Positions 47,197 through 56,939 of a stretch of 64,000 nt of DNA are shown here, one piece after another. Under the pieces are notes generated by a model, which did no database searches, was not told where the DNA came from, and was given only the letters and a program-made list of their open reading frames with translations. Every line of letters starts with the position of its first letter. Positions within the stretch are counted from its first letter, which is position 1. This stretch comes from Ferrimonas sp. YFM (GTDB lineage Bacteria > Pseudomonadota > Gammaproteobacteria > Enterobacterales > Shewanellaceae): the NCBI RefSeq assembly GCF_030296015.1, contig NZ_AP027368.1, positions 2,914,001 through 2,978,000 of the forward strand, read 5' to 3'. The position numbers were made by a program, and so were the translations under genes.

Positions 47197-48912
47197 TTAC
47201 TTCTTAAGCTCGTGTGGCCACTCTTTCTCTACACGCTCAGAGATAAACTTGGCCTTATCAGTTTTCATCTTCTCCAGGTCAAGACCCGCCCGAGGTTGTG
47301 CCTCTGCTTTGGTGTCAACAGTAGTGATGTCGAAGACATAATCCGGGTCGTACTTGGTCAGCAGGGCATCCGCCTCAACCAGGGCTGCATCGATAATGCC
47401 GTTGGATTTCTCCAGCAGACGAACCGCTTCAGCCTTGTTGTGGGCATGGATACCGTGAGACGCGGTAGCGCTGTCCCAGAACCACTGAGCATTACGAATC
47501 TTGGTCAGCAGGCTGTTCATCTCACCAGCCAGTTCATTACCGGCCTTCAGCGCGCCTTCATAGGCCGCTTTCGCCTCACCGATGGTCTTACCCTCCTTCA
47601 GTCCCTCTACACCATTGGCAGACCAGATGGCCTGGGCCTTGAAGTGCAGTTCGGTCAAACGAGCATCGGTACCGTTAGCGCCAAAGCGCAGGGCCTTAAT
47701 CTCGTCCTTACGACCTTTCAGGATGGTCTCAAAGGCAGCGGGGCTGTGACAGCCCTGACAGCTGCTGGGCAGCCTGGAGGCATCGAAGCGAACGTTGTGG
47801 TTGGAGAACTCCACCCCTTCGTCGTTGGTGGACTTAGGCATGTGACAGGTGACACAGCTGAAGTCCAGGTGACCAGACATCACGTGGCTGGTGCGGTCGG
47901 CCAGGTTTTCATACTCGGGGTGCTGAGTCTTCAGGCTTGGCGCACCAGAGATGGCATTGGTCCAGTCCTTGAAGCCAATGGAATCGAAGTAAGCCAGCTG
48001 TGCTTCGGCGGCAAAACCGTCATACAGGCCGTCGGAGCCGGCGTAACCCGCTTCTGTGGCGTAGTCAGTCTTCACACCGGGTACCCAGAAGTCCCAGGGG
48101 TATTTCACCTTCTTGTGGTCGGTGCCGTCAAAATAGTATTCGACGTGGCACTGAGCGCAGACCTGGCTGCCCTGCTCTGCGCCGTCCTGAGCACCAAAGG
48201 TACGACCCACAGTGGTCATGGCTCTGTCGGTGTAGGGGCGGGACAGACGCAGTTGGTCTTCACCCAGTTCATGACAGTCGGCGCAACCAATGGTGTTGGC
48301 CATCTCGTGACCCCAGGTAGACCAGGAGTTGTCGGTGAAGTTGGCCTCGCCAATCTCATCGTACATTCGGGCAAGATCCGGAGACTTACAGGACCAGCAG
48401 CTGGCCGCCATGGCTTCGCCTTGAACGGCACCGTCGACGATCATCGGACTGCCGGTACGCAGAGAGGAGATCACATCCGTCAAAGCAAAGTGGTGGCCAC
48501 GGGCGCGATTGTAGTCTTTGGCAAAGCCATAGCCGGCCCAGGTCACCACCAAATTGGGGTTCTCTTCCAGAAGATCGGTCACGCCCTCTTCCGGCGTATT
48601 TTCTTCGGTTTTCGCCCAGGAGGCATGCTGGTCGGGGAAGCTCTCGGCCCAGTTATCACTGTTGTAAAAATCAGCGGCACCCGTTGGGGGGATCATTTCA
48701 CAGGTGTTGGTGTCGGTATTCAGTACGGTGCCTTCGCCGCACTCCACCGCCGGGGGCGGTTCCACAGGAACCACTTCGCACACATTGGTAGCGGTGTTGA
48801 GGACGGAGCCCTCGCCGCATTCAACGTTAATAACCGTAGTGTCATCATCATCACAACCGACGAGCGCAGCCGATACGGCAACTGCAACAAGCAACTTATT
48901 TATTTTCATCAT
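47197..48912 (-). CDS. nrfA: Lipoprotein-type cytochrome c nitrite reductase (NrfA-like)
   Basis: The 571-residue product has five heme motifs in NrfA order: CWSCK (the active-site Lys-ligated heme), CADCH, CAQCH, CVTCH and CQGCH. It reduces nitrite to ammonium in the periplasm. Unusually, the N-terminus is a lipoprotein signal (lipobox LVGC, Cys at about residue 20) followed by four Asp, which in E. coli rules would favour inner-membrane retention. Two copies of an ECGEG-VLNT-TN-CE motif (about 31-71) follow before the catalytic domain. Typical NrfA is about 450-480 residues and soluble. No nrfH, nrfB or nrfCD lies nearby. Confidence 0.88.
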   Translation of the reverse strand: MMKINKLLVAVAVSAALVGCDDDDTTVINVECGEGSVLNTATNVCEVVPVEPPPAVECGEGTVLNTDTNTCEMIPPTGAADFYNSDNWAESFPDQHASWAKTEENTPEEGVTDLLEENPNLVVTWAGYGFAKDYNRARGHHFALTDVISSLRTGSPMIVDGAVQGEAMAASCWSCKSPDLARMYDEIGEANFTDNSWSTWGHEMANTIGCADCHELGEDQLRLSRPYTDRAMTTVGRTFGAQDGAEQGSQVCAQCHVEYYFDGTDHKKVKYPWDFWVPGVKTDYATEAGYAGSDGLYDGFAAEAQLAYFDSIGFKDWTNAISGAPSLKTQHPEYENLADRTSHVMSGHLDFSCVTCHMPKSTNDEGVEFSNHNVRFDASRLPSSCQGCHSPAAFETILKGRKDEIKALRFGANGTDARLTELHFKAQAIWSANGVEGLKEGKTIGEAKAAYEGALKAGNELAGEMNSLLTKIRNAQWFWDSATASHGIHAHNKAEAVRLLEKSNGIIDAALVEADALLTKYDPDYVFDITTVDTKAEAQPRAGLDLEKMKTDKAKFISERVEKEWPHELKK

Positions 48913-49471
48913 TTCCCTCTGAAAACATTTTTTAGAGTGAGTTGCAACGGGCCCTTTGCAATAAAGATTTAATCACCGCGATTAATAAAACAGCAATCCC
49001 AGATCTTTGCGTTTATTTAAAAATGTGAACAAGATATTACCAAATACCCCTTTGTGGGTATCACTAAAGAGGTATATGGCCATTGATCAAATAAACAAAC
49101 ACCATTCGACAATATTTTGAACCATCAATGAATAAAATCGCGCAAGAATGAATGCATTCAAAAAACAAATTTACCTTAACCAAACCAATTCAATATGCGG
49201 ATTACTATTAATTATTCAACGTTCTAAACATAGACAAAATAATAATAGATATCCCGACGAACATGATTTAAATCATTTCCATGATGTATGCAATTTGAAA
49301 GTAATAATGAGAAGACGAGCATTCTGAACAATGACCGTTTCTGATATTGGGTCAGCCCATCATGGACGAGCAGGAAAAAGAAAAGACAACAGCTGAAGAC
49401 GAGCAGGCAGACGACCCCATGGCTCTACCGGCCCGGCGTCAGTCATATCGGTGTTTGCAGACGCTCAGGGG
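48913..49471. other. nrfA upstream region, AT-rich
   Basis: About 560 AT-rich bases hold no convincing gene; a 37-codon plus-strand frame at 49362-49475 has no ribosome binding site and is not called. An FNR-like palindrome lies at 49263. Confidence 0.5.
49263..49276. promoter_or_regulatory. FNR-like palindrome
   Basis: ATGAT-N4-ATCAT is a perfect palindrome matching eight of the ten specified bases of the FNR consensus TTGAT-N4-ATCAA. It lies about 350 bp before nrfA, so a long leader would be needed. Anaerobic control of nrfA is known in relatives; here it is inferred. Confidence 0.4.
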
Positions 49472-49837
49472 TTAAAGATGAACCTCCACAGCGGTGCGAT
49501 CCCGCTTGGGCAGTGAACGCACCACCAGGGAATAGGAGTTATCGATCATCCGTTCTATCTCACCCTGGGGAATGGAGCCGTCCAGAATCACCGTGTTCCA
49601 GTGCTTCTTATTCATGTGGTAGCCGGGCACCACTGCCTCGAAAATGTCCCTCAGCGCCAAGGCTTCGTCCGGGTCACACTTTAAATTCATCCAGTAATGG
49701 CGCTTGTCCTGGCCGAGGGCCAGGGTGGCAAACATCTTGCCCTTCACCTTGAATACCGCCACCTCTGGCCCGAACGGGGTGTCCAGCAAGCAGCATGGGC
49801 GTGCCAGCAGGTAGGATTTGGCCTGTAATTGGTCCAT
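49472..49837 (-). CDS. MmcQ/YjbR family protein
   Basis: The start is ATG 49837, seven bases from GGAGG, two codons inside the GTG-started frame. The 121-residue product is a single MmcQ/YjbR domain (FKVKGKMFATLAL, then YWMNLKCDPDEALALRD, and the NKKHWNTVILDGSIP segment). The fold resembles DNA-binding or phage-type adaptor proteins, but no function is established. It is followed on the transcript by nothing obvious and preceded by the next gene with an 11-base gap from its longer frame, so the two probably form one unit. Confidence 0.85.
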   Translation of the reverse strand: MDQLQAKSYLLARPCCLLDTPFGPEVAVFKVKGKMFATLALGQDKRHYWMNLKCDPDEALALRDIFEAVVPGYHMNKKHWNTVILDGSIPQGEIERMIDNSYSLVVRSLPKRDRTAVEVHL

Positions 49838-49854
49838 GGTCACCTCCGCTGTGA

Positions 49855-50289
49855 TTAGGAAAGGTTTTGCTGATGACGGCGTATCGCCTCCACCACTTCA
49901 TCGGGGTTATCGGTGCCCAGGCGGATGATCTTGCCGCAATGCAGCCTGAGCTCGACCGCATAATGGCCTGACACCTGGTACACCCAGCCACTGCGCCCCA
50001 GATGAACCGGCCAGCGGCCATCTTCACTGCGCGCAATCACCGACACCTGGTCAATTTCTGTTAGAGAGAGTTGCCGGCGCCACACCCGGGGGCCAAAGTA
50101 CCAGCGAACAAAAGCGGGATGCACTTCGATGGTCAGGGAACTGAGCATGGTCCCAACCAGAAGCACCAAGGTGGAAAGCAGCAGCACAGGCAGGCTGTCA
50201 CAGCCTGCCCACCAGAGGGTGATCAACAGGGCGGTGAGCCCCGACACCATCATGCCGCTGAATTGAGTCCGTCTATAGAGTGCGCCCAC
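49855..50289 (-). CDS. Small membrane protein with two helices and a PH-like domain
   Basis: The 144-residue product has two hydrophobic helices (about 12-28 and 33-52) followed by a soluble beta-rich domain (TIEVHPAFVRWYFGPRVW, ending in EVVEAIRRHQQ). The shape resembles bacterial PH-like (bPH) membrane proteins of unknown role. It lies just upstream of the MmcQ-type gene on the same strand. No firm family assignment. Confidence 0.65.
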   Translation of the reverse strand: MGALYRRTQFSGMMVSGLTALLITLWWAGCDSLPVLLLSTLVLLVGTMLSSLTIEVHPAFVRWYFGPRVWRRQLSLTEIDQVSVIARSEDGRWPVHLGRSGWVYQVSGHYAVELRLHCGKIIRLGTDNPDEVVEAIRRHQQNLS

Positions 50290-50485
50290 ACACTGCTCTC
50301 CCTGAGTCTGACGCCAACCTCCATGCTAGAGAAAGGGCCGAACCTCAATCTTGATCCTGAGCAGAATCTGGGGCGCTTTATCGAATATTTATCGATTTTA
50401 GCCCTGCTAAAGTGTGCGAAGAGCAAGCGTTACCGCTCCCGACACCAAAAGAACGGACACAAGCACACAAAGCCGAAGAGACTCG

Positions 50486-51754
50486 TCAGTCGCTGAGCCC
50501 CACCTCCATCGCCCTGACCACCTGACGAAGCTGCTGCGGCGCCATGATGTAGGGGGGCATGATGTACACCAGGCGGCCGAAGGGTCGAATCCAGACGCCC
50601 TGCTCCACAAACACGCTCTGAATTTCAGCCACATTCACCGGCTCGTGGGTCTCCACCACCCCGATGGCACCGAGCCAGCGCACCGATTTCACCTTCTCCA
50701 GCTGCGCCAGCGGCGGCAGTAGCTCCGCCAGCTGCGTTTCAATCTGCGCTACCTGTTTCTGCCAGTGTCCTTCGCCAATCAGCGCCAGGCTGGCGTTGGC
50801 TACCGCACAGGCCAAAGGGTTGCCCATGAAGGTGGGGCCATGCATGAAGCACCCCGCCGCACCGGAGCAGACGGTGTCGGCCACATGCTTGGTGGTCAGG
50901 GTGGCCGCCAGGGTCATGTAGCCTCCGGTCAGCGCCTTGCCCAGACAGAGGATGTCCGGGCTGATCCCCGCATGCTCGCAGGCAAACAGCTTGCCGGTGC
51001 GGCCAAAGCCGGTGGCAATCTCATCGCAAATCAACAGCACCCCATGCTGGTCGCACAGCTTACGCACCTGGCGCAGGAATTCGGGGTGATAGAAGCGCAT
51101 GCCGCCGGCCCCCTGGACTATGGGCTCAAGAATGACCGCCGCCAGCTGTTGCTGATTGGCCATGAACTTGCTGTGGAAGTCGCTGAAGTCATCCGGGTTC
51201 CAGGGGTCGAAGAAGCCGCCCTCGGGAAAGTCGGCAAAGATGTGCTCCGGCAGAAACCCCTTATACAGGCTGTGCATGGAGTTGTCCGGATCGGTCACCG
51301 ACATGGCGGCAAAGGTGTCGCCATGGTATCCGTGGCGCAGAGTCAGGAACTTGGCCCGGCGCTCCCCCTTGGCGGCCCAGTACTGCAGGGCCATCTTCAG
51401 TGCCACTTCCACCGACACCGAACCCGAATCGGCCAGGAACACCTTCTCCAGAGGCGCAGGCGTCATCGCCACCAACTTGCGACACAGCTCCACCGCCGGC
51501 TTGTGGGTGATGCCACCGAACATCACGTGGGACATCTGCTCCAGCTGGGCGGCGGCGGCCTGGTTCAGCTTAGGGTGGTTGTAGCCGTGGATGGCCGACC
51601 ACCAGGAGGACATGCCATCGATCAGCCGTCGCCCATCCTCCAGAGTCAGCTCCACTCCGTCGGCGCGGGTCACCGGGTAACAGGGCAAGGGGTCCAGGGT
51701 GGAGGTGTAAGGGTGCCAGACATGGTCTTGGTCAAACTGAATGTCGATGGTCAT
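50486..51754 (-). CDS. bioA: Adenosylmethionine-8-amino-7-oxononanoate aminotransferase
   Basis: The 422-residue product is a class III PLP aminotransferase that converts KAPA to DAPA using S-adenosylmethionine in biotin synthesis. The N-terminal [19 protein letters not shown] is characteristic of BioA. Others are [35 protein letters not shown] and the PLP Lys in [17 protein letters not shown] (about 275). It is divergent from bioBFCD, the E. coli arrangement, with a 109-bp shared control region. Confidence 0.94.
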   Translation of the reverse strand: MTIDIQFDQDHVWHPYTSTLDPLPCYPVTRADGVELTLEDGRRLIDGMSSWWSAIHGYNHPKLNQAAAAQLEQMSHVMFGGITHKPAVELCRKLVAMTPAPLEKVFLADSGSVSVEVALKMALQYWAAKGERRAKFLTLRHGYHGDTFAAMSVTDPDNSMHSLYKGFLPEHIFADFPEGGFFDPWNPDDFSDFHSKFMANQQQLAAVILEPIVQGAGGMRFYHPEFLRQVRKLCDQHGVLLICDEIATGFGRTGKLFACEHAGISPDILCLGKALTGGYMTLAATLTTKHVADTVCSGAAGCFMHGPTFMGNPLACAVANASLALIGEGHWQKQVAQIETQLAELLPPLAQLEKVKSVRWLGAIGVVETHEPVNVAEIQSVFVEQGVWIRPFGRLVYIMPPYIMAPQQLRQVVRAMEVGLSD

Positions 51755-51765
51755 TTTTTAATCAA

Positions 51766-51798
51766 TAGTCAATGGTTAAACCTGTTGTTGGTTGACAG
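51766..51798. promoter_or_regulatory. Candidate BirA operator between bioA and bioB
   Basis: Half-sites TAGTCAATG and GGTTGACAG are separated by 15 bases and share the inverted core GTCAA/TTGAC. This resembles the bio operator (TTGTAAACC and GGTTTACAA), though the left half is poor. Confidence 0.4.
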
Positions 51799-51819
51799 TC
51801 TATCGGCTTGGATTAGACT
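51792..51819 (+). promoter_or_regulatory. bioB promoter, facing an overlapping bioA promoter
   Basis: TTGACA (51792-51797), a 16-base spacer and TAGACT (51814-51819) form a plausible sigma-70 promoter 45 bases before bioB. The -35 box lies in the right operator half-site. On the minus strand an overlapping TTGGCT-N17-TAGACT could serve bioA. Confidence 0.55.
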
Positions 51820-51863
51820 AGCCAAGCATTTACCTATAACCACACACAGATTGGGGAGCCGCC

Positions 51864-52916
51864 GTGGAGCTGCGACATAACTGGACCCGGGAAGAGGTCG
51901 ACACCCTGTTTAACCTGCCTTTTATGGAACTGATGTTCCAGGCACAACAGGTGCACCGCCAATATCACGATCCCAACAAGGTGCAGGTCAGCACCCTGCT
52001 CTCCATCAAGACCGGCGCCTGCCCTGAGGACTGCAAATACTGTCCCCAGAGTGCCCACTACCGCACCGACATCGACAAGGAGCGGCTGATGGAGGTGGAG
52101 CAGGTGCTGGAGTCTGCCCGCAAAGCCAAGGCCGCCGGCTCGCAGCGCTTCTGCATGGGCGCCGCCTGGAAGAACCCCAAAGAGCGCGACATGCCCTATT
52201 TGGTGGAGATGATCCGTGGTGTCAAAGACATGGGCATGGAAACCTGTATGACCCTGGGAATGCTGGACGCCCATCAGGCCAAAGAGCTGGCCGACGCCGG
52301 TCTGGATTACTACAACCACAACCTGGACACCTCCAGGGAGTACTACGGCAACATCATCACCACCCGCACCTACCAGGACCGACTGGACACCCTGAGCCAC
52401 GTCCGTGACGCCGGCATGAAAGTGTGTTCCGGCGGCATCATCGGCATGGGCGAAAGCGCCGACGACCGTTTTGGCCTGTTGGTGGAACTGGCCAACCTGC
52501 CTACCCACCCGGAGAGTGTGCCCATCAACATGCTGGTGAAGGTGAAGGGCACCCCCATGGAGGAAGCCGAAGACGTGGAAGCCTTCGACTTCGTTCGCCT
52601 GATCGCCATCGCCCGCATCATGATGCCCCAGTCCGCAGTGCGCCTCTCCGCCGGCCGGGAAAACATGAACGAGCAGATGCAGGCCCTGTGCTTTATGGCC
52701 GGTGCCAATTCGGTGTTCTACGGCTGCAAGCTGCTGACCACCCCCAACCCGTCCGAAGACAAGGATCTGCTGCTGTTCAACAAACTGGGCATTAACTCGG
52801 AGCAGAAGTCCCAGCGCCCGGATGTGGCCGAAGCAGACGCCCTGATGGCCAGGGTCAGCCACAACATCGCCTCCCGCCCCAGCGATGAGGATCTGTTCTA
52901 CGATGCCAGCCGCTGA
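51864..52916 (+). CDS. bioB: Biotin synthase
   Basis: The 350-residue product is the radical-SAM enzyme that inserts sulfur into dethiobiotin. The 4Fe-4S motif CPEDCKYC (CxxxCxxC, about residues 53-60) and the conserved [17 protein letters not shown] and [10 protein letters not shown] segments are present. Conserved Arg in RLSAGREN is also visible. The start codon is GTG at 51864, with GGAGCC upstream; the sequence [12 protein letters not shown] matches the family N-terminus. It is the first gene of the bioBFCD operon. Confidence 0.95.
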   Translation: MELRHNWTREEVDTLFNLPFMELMFQAQQVHRQYHDPNKVQVSTLLSIKTGACPEDCKYCPQSAHYRTDIDKERLMEVEQVLESARKAKAAGSQRFCMGAAWKNPKERDMPYLVEMIRGVKDMGMETCMTLGMLDAHQAKELADAGLDYYNHNLDTSREYYGNIITTRTYQDRLDTLSHVRDAGMKVCSGGIIGMGESADDRFGLLVELANLPTHPESVPINMLVKVKGTPMEEAEDVEAFDFVRLIAIARIMMPQSAVRLSAGRENMNEQMQALCFMAGANSVFYGCKLLTTPNPSEDKDLLLFNKLGINSEQKSQRPDVAEADALMARVSHNIASRPSDEDLFYDASR

Positions 52917-54081
52917 TCCGCTCAAGGCGCGCATCAACCAGGCCCTGGCCGAACGGCACTCTCAGGGCCTGCTTCGCCACCGCCAGCCGATTCAGCGTCT
53001 GGAGGGGGCGACAATTCAGGTGGAGGGTCAGCTCTACCACCACTTCTGCGGCAACGACTACCTGGGTCTGGCCGAGTGCGACCGCATTCGCCAGGCCTGG
53101 CAGGACGGTCTGCAGCGCTTTGGTGCCGGCAGCGGCGCCTCTCCCCTGGTCACCGGCCATCACCAGGCCCATCACCAACTGGAACAGCAGCTGTGTGACT
53201 GGCTGGGGTTTGAGGCCGCCCTGCTGTTCTCCAGTGGCTTTGCCGCCAACCAGGCGGTGATCCACGCCCTGATGCAAAAGGGCGATACCCTACTGCAGGA
53301 CAGACTCAATCACGCTTCCCTTCAGGAGGCGGGCCATCTCTGCCCGGCCACCATGAAGCGCTTCGCCCATAACGACAGTGGCGATCTGGCTCGCCGCCTC
53401 AAAGCCGCCCCCGGCGACCGCCCCAAACTGGTGATCACCGAAGGGGTGTTCAGCATGGACGGGGATCAGGCCCCCCTGGCCGAGATGCGCCAGCTGTGCG
53501 ATGACCAGGGCGCCTGGCTGATGGTGGACGATGCCCATGGCTGCGGCGTGTTGGGGCCAGAGGGACGCGGCAGCTGCGCCGCCGCCCAGATTCAGCCGGA
53601 TATCCTGGTGGTCACCTTCGGCAAGGCGTTCGGCTGTGCCGGTGCCGCGGTGCTGTGCCGCAGCGACGTGGCCCAGTACCTGACCCAGTTTGCCCGCCAC
53701 CTGGTTTACTCCACCGCCCTGCCCCCGGCTCAGGCCTGTGCCCTGGCCGAAGCGGTGCGCCAGATTCAAAGCCAGCCTTGGCGACGTGAGCGCTTGCACA
53801 CCCTGTCAGAGCTGCTGGCCGCCAACCTGGACGCCAGAGTGCCCCTGGTGAGTACCGCCACCCCCATCAAACCGCTGATGGTGGGCGAGAGCCAGCGCGC
53901 TCTGGAGCTGTCCGCTCAGCTGAAAGAGAAAGGTTTTTGGATCAGCGCCATCCGCCCACCCACGGTACCCGCCGGCCAAGCCAGATTGCGCCTGACCCTG
54001 AGCGCCGGGCACAGTGAACAGCAGATATTGGCACTGGCAGAGGCCCTGAATGAGGTGTGGCATGCAGCCGAAACAGAATAA
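52903..54081 (+). CDS. bioF: 8-amino-7-oxononanoate synthase
   Basis: I choose ATG 52903 ([13 protein letters not shown]) rather than 52885; it overlaps the end of bioB by 14 bases. The 392-residue product is a PLP alpha-oxoamine synthase: [10 protein letters not shown] near the N-terminus, [19 protein letters not shown], the [16 protein letters not shown] motif, and the PLP Lys in [13 protein letters not shown] (about 240). It condenses pimeloyl thioester with alanine. The translational overlap suggests coupled expression. Confidence 0.94.
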   Translation: MPAADPLKARINQALAERHSQGLLRHRQPIQRLEGATIQVEGQLYHHFCGNDYLGLAECDRIRQAWQDGLQRFGAGSGASPLVTGHHQAHHQLEQQLCDWLGFEAALLFSSGFAANQAVIHALMQKGDTLLQDRLNHASLQEAGHLCPATMKRFAHNDSGDLARRLKAAPGDRPKLVITEGVFSMDGDQAPLAEMRQLCDDQGAWLMVDDAHGCGVLGPEGRGSCAAAQIQPDILVVTFGKAFGCAGAAVLCRSDVAQYLTQFARHLVYSTALPPAQACALAEAVRQIQSQPWRRERLHTLSELLAANLDARVPLVSTATPIKPLMVGESQRALELSAQLKEKGFWISAIRPPTVPAGQARLRLTLSAGHSEQQILALAEALNEVWHAAETE

Positions 54082-54859
54082 GGCCCAGACTCGGCACGAT
54101 AAGGTCGCCATCGGTCGCACCTTTGGCCGAGCCGCCACCAGCTACGACAGCCATGCCGAACTGCAGCGGCTTGTGGGCGAGCGCCTGCTCACCCTGGCAG
54201 GACCGGTGCCACTGGGCCGGGTGCTGGATCTCGGTTGTGGCAGCGGCCATTTCACCGAAAAACTGACCCATCAGGGACACCAACTGATCGCCCTGGATCT
54301 GGCCTCCCCGATGCTTAAGTTCACCCGCCTGCGTTGTCCCGAGGCCCTGTGCCTGCAGGGCGACGCCGATGCCTTGCCCCTGGGCGGCGACTGTGTGGAT
54401 ATGGTGTTTTCCAGCCTGGCCCTGCAGTGGAGTCAGGATCTGACTCATGCCCTGATCCAGCTCAAACGCTCGGTCCGCCCCGGTGGCCGCATCCTGATCA
54501 GCACCCTGGCGGAGGGCTCTCTCGGTGAGCTGGCCCAGGCCTGGCATCAGGTAGACAGTCAACCCAGGGTCAACCGTTTCCTGAGCGAAGAATCACTACG
54601 CATCGCCGTCGCCTCTGCCGGACTCAATCCGGCGCAGCTGAGCTTTGAGACGGTGACCCTGCATTACGATTCTTCCCTGGCGGTGATGCGCGCCCTCAAG
54701 GGCGTCGGCGCCACCCATCTGCATCAGGGTGATGGTCACAGGACCTTAAACCGCCACACCCTGGCGGCACTGGAGCGGGCCTACCAAACCCTGGCATCCA
54801 GCCCCAAACAACTGCCCCTGAGTTACCGTGTCTGCTACGGAGTGTTTACCCTTGACTGA
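54062..54859 (+). CDS. bioC: Malonyl-ACP O-methyltransferase
   Basis: The start at ATG 54062 has GAGGT seven bases upstream and overlaps bioF by 20 bases. The 265-residue product is a class I SAM methyltransferase (VLDLGCGSGHF, about 57-67; DLASPMLKF; FSSLALQWSQDL). The N-terminal DKVAIGRTFGRAATSYDSHA is typical of BioC. It methylates malonyl-ACP so that fatty-acid enzymes can build the pimeloyl chain. The matching esterase gene bioH is not in this operon. Confidence 0.93.
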   Translation: MQPKQNKAQTRHDKVAIGRTFGRAATSYDSHAELQRLVGERLLTLAGPVPLGRVLDLGCGSGHFTEKLTHQGHQLIALDLASPMLKFTRLRCPEALCLQGDADALPLGGDCVDMVFSSLALQWSQDLTHALIQLKRSVRPGGRILISTLAEGSLGELAQAWHQVDSQPRVNRFLSEESLRIAVASAGLNPAQLSFETVTLHYDSSLAVMRALKGVGATHLHQGDGHRTLNRHTLAALERAYQTLASSPKQLPLSYRVCYGVFTLD

Positions 54860-55529
54860 TACCTTCTTCGTTGCCGGCACAGATACCGACATCGGCAAAA
54901 CCCTGGCGGCCAAAGCCCTGCTGCAGGCGCTCAATGCGCTGGACAAGCGTACCGCAGGCTACAAGCCGGTGGCTGCCGGCTGCCACAGCACGGCTGAGGG
55001 GCTCAGAAACGACGACGCCCTGACTCTGCAACAGGCATCCTCGCTCCGTCTCGAGTACCGGGACGTCAACCCTTATGCCCTCACCCAGCCTCTGTCGCCC
55101 CACCTGGCCGCGCCCATGGACCGGGTAGAGATAGATTCAGAGGTATTGACCCAGGGTTTAGCCCAGCTGCAGGCGCAGGCAGACGCAATAGTGGTGGAAG
55201 GGGCCGGCGGCTGGCTGGTGCCCCTGTCCGACACCGAGAACCTCAATCAGTGGGTGATGGCGCAGCAACTGCCGGTGATCCTGGTGGTGGGAATTCGCCT
55301 GGGCTGTCTGAATCATGCCCTGCTGAGCAAGCGGGTCATCGAAGCGGACGGGTTAAAACTGGTGGGCTGGATCGCCAATCACGTGGATCCCAGCGCCGCC
55401 TGCCAGCAAGAGAACCTGGACTATCTGAGTCGGCACCTTGGCGCGCCGCTGCTGGGCCGCATCCCCTATCTTGAGGACACAAGTGGCGATATCGGCCACT
55501 ATCTGGACCTGTCACCTTTGACTCTGTAG
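54852..55529 (+). CDS. bioD: Dethiobiotin synthetase
   Basis: The product begins FFVAGTDTDIGKTLAAKALL, with the P-loop GTDTDIGKT, and carries GYKPVAAGC and VEGAGGWLVPL, the hallmarks of BioD. It closes the ureido ring of DAPA with CO2 and ATP. The start is uncertain. TTG at 54852 (overlapping bioC by 8, with GGAG at 9 bases) gives the family length of 225; GTG at 54828 would add eight residues. Confidence 0.92.
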   Translation: MTDTFFVAGTDTDIGKTLAAKALLQALNALDKRTAGYKPVAAGCHSTAEGLRNDDALTLQQASSLRLEYRDVNPYALTQPLSPHLAAPMDRVEIDSEVLTQGLAQLQAQADAIVVEGAGGWLVPLSDTENLNQWVMAQQLPVILVVGIRLGCLNHALLSKRVIEADGLKLVGWIANHVDPSAACQQENLDYLSRHLGAPLLGRIPYLEDTSGDIGHYLDLSPLTL

Positions 55530-55554
55530 CGCCGACTGCCCCGGCGCCATAGGG

Positions 55555-56430
55555 CTAACCCGCCGCCAGGCGACGGGACTGAGGATGCAGCTCACTCTGC
55601 AATACATCCCGCCACAGACGGAACTTCTGCCTGGGGTGGAAGAAGCCCCAGTGGCCGACGCGGCCGCCGCACTCCTTGCGGGTCAGGTGCACCAGAGTCA
55701 CTGGGGCACGCCGATAATCCAGGTGCAGCCTCTCCACATTCTTGGGTGATATCAGCTCGTCATCCTCAAAACTGATGGCCGTGATGGGACAACGCACCGC
55801 GGCAAAACCCGCCCGAATGGGTTCCCCCTCCACACCCACCGCATAGTTGGGGTGCAGACACCACCGGCGCCACTGACGCATCACGCCGGCAGGCAGGTCC
55901 CCCACCATGTTGAGCCTCTTTCCGGGGAAGTACCCCACCACATTGGTGGCCAGGGGCGCCGCCAGGTACCAAAGCATCCACACCCGGCGCTTCAGCCTGG
56001 GAGGGGCTTCCCGCCAATAGCCACTGCCTGCGGCGACTGTGATGATTCTGTCCAGAAGATGAGAGTTGGGCGTCATCCCCGGCAGCTGACCGCCCAGGTT
56101 GTGTCCAAGCCAGATAAGAGGATGAGACTGATCGTGGCGATAAGCGGCGTTGATCACCGCTGCGCAGTCATAGCGGCCCCAATCGAGAATGTTGACGTGA
56201 CACTGCTGCAATGGACCCTGTCTGGATGCGCCCAGGCCGTGGTAATCGAAGGTGATGACTCTGAGCCCCTGTTCGACCAGCCAATGCACCAGGGGCTTGT
56301 AGTACTCCTGAGCAACCCCCATGGCAGGGGCAAGGATCAGGGTTGCAACGGCATCGCCGTCGGGGCAGTACCAGCAGGTGGCTACCTCATAGCCGCCCCC
56401 TGTTGTCAGTGGCCGCAACTCCATCTGCAT
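55555..56430 (-). CDS. Alpha/beta-hydrolase-fold protein with Asn at the nucleophile position
   Basis: The start is ATG 56430, preceded by TAAGGAG. The 291-residue product has the alpha/beta-hydrolase layout of the COG4757-like group: LILAPAMGVAQEYYKPL, VITFDYHGLGASRQGP, and the elbow LGHNLGGQLPG (about residue 118), then FEDDELISPKNVERL for the acid and GRVGHWGFFHP for the His. The elbow codon is AAC (Asn), where these proteins normally have Ser. It may therefore be inactive or use another chemistry. It converges on bioD and is not part of the bio operon. Confidence 0.78.
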   Translation of the reverse strand: MQMELRPLTTGGGYEVATCWYCPDGDAVATLILAPAMGVAQEYYKPLVHWLVEQGLRVITFDYHGLGASRQGPLQQCHVNILDWGRYDCAAVINAAYRHDQSHPLIWLGHNLGGQLPGMTPNSHLLDRIITVAAGSGYWREAPPRLKRRVWMLWYLAAPLATNVVGYFPGKRLNMVGDLPAGVMRQWRRWCLHPNYAVGVEGEPIRAGFAAVRCPITAISFEDDELISPKNVERLHLDYRRAPVTLVHLTRKECGGRVGHWGFFHPRQKFRLWRDVLQSELHPQSRRLAAG

Positions 56431-56693
56431 GCGCTGCTCCTTAGAATGTTTTCTTTTAAGTCTCCGGATGCCGTGGGGTCCGCCACTGGCTCCAGCGCGG
56501 GCCAATATACTCTTGGGATTAAAAAATTTATATGGCTAATCTCTGAAGAACAGCCCATCTAAATCTCAATCTTCGACTCCTGCAAGGCATCAGACACCAG
56601 CCCTGCTGACCCCTGCTAACCTTTGCTGTTGCGGCTCAGGCTGCGGTCTTCGGGGAGTGTCCCCGCCTAAGTGTTTTTGACGAGGAGTTCACC

Positions 56694-56939
56694 ATGGCAT
56701 ATGTCAGTATCAACGGCGTGCAGTATGAAAAAACCCTGCTGGATATGGCCCAGTCCCATACCCAGGGAGTGGGCGAGCACCGCATCTCTAAAGATGAGGC
56801 GATGGCACTGATCAACAGCGCCCGAGATGGCCACTCAGTTACCCCTACAGAGATGAGGACACTCAACTACATCCGCGATCATTTTGACTTTACCGACGCC
56901 GCAGCCACCGTATGGGAGGATGAGATCGGTAAGCTTTAG
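56694..56939 (+). CDS. Small hypothetical protein
   Basis: The 81-residue product starts at ATG 56694, with GAGGAG at a good distance. It is acidic and helical (KDEAMALINSARDG, TLNYIRDHFDFTDAA). No signal peptide or membrane segment is present. No named family is recognised, though the good ribosome binding site and codon use support a real gene. A weak inverted repeat GGGCGGG/CCCGCCC follows the stop. Confidence 0.7.
   Translation: MAYVSINGVQYEKTLLDMAQSHTQGVGEHRISKDEAMALINSARDGHSVTPTEMRTLNYIRDHFDFTDAAATVWEDEIGKL

Noticed and set aside
47149-48972. A 607-codon plus-strand frame
   Set aside because: It is antisense to nrfA, whose five heme motifs and lipoprotein signal are unmistakable.
49123-49134. 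TTGAACCATCAA as an FNR site
   Set aside because: The half-sites are separated by four bases where the FNR consensus needs six between TTGA and TCAA.
49362-49475. A 37-codon plus-strand frame rich in Glu and Asp
   Set aside because: There is no Shine-Dalgarno sequence, it runs into the end of the opposite gene, and no family is recognised.
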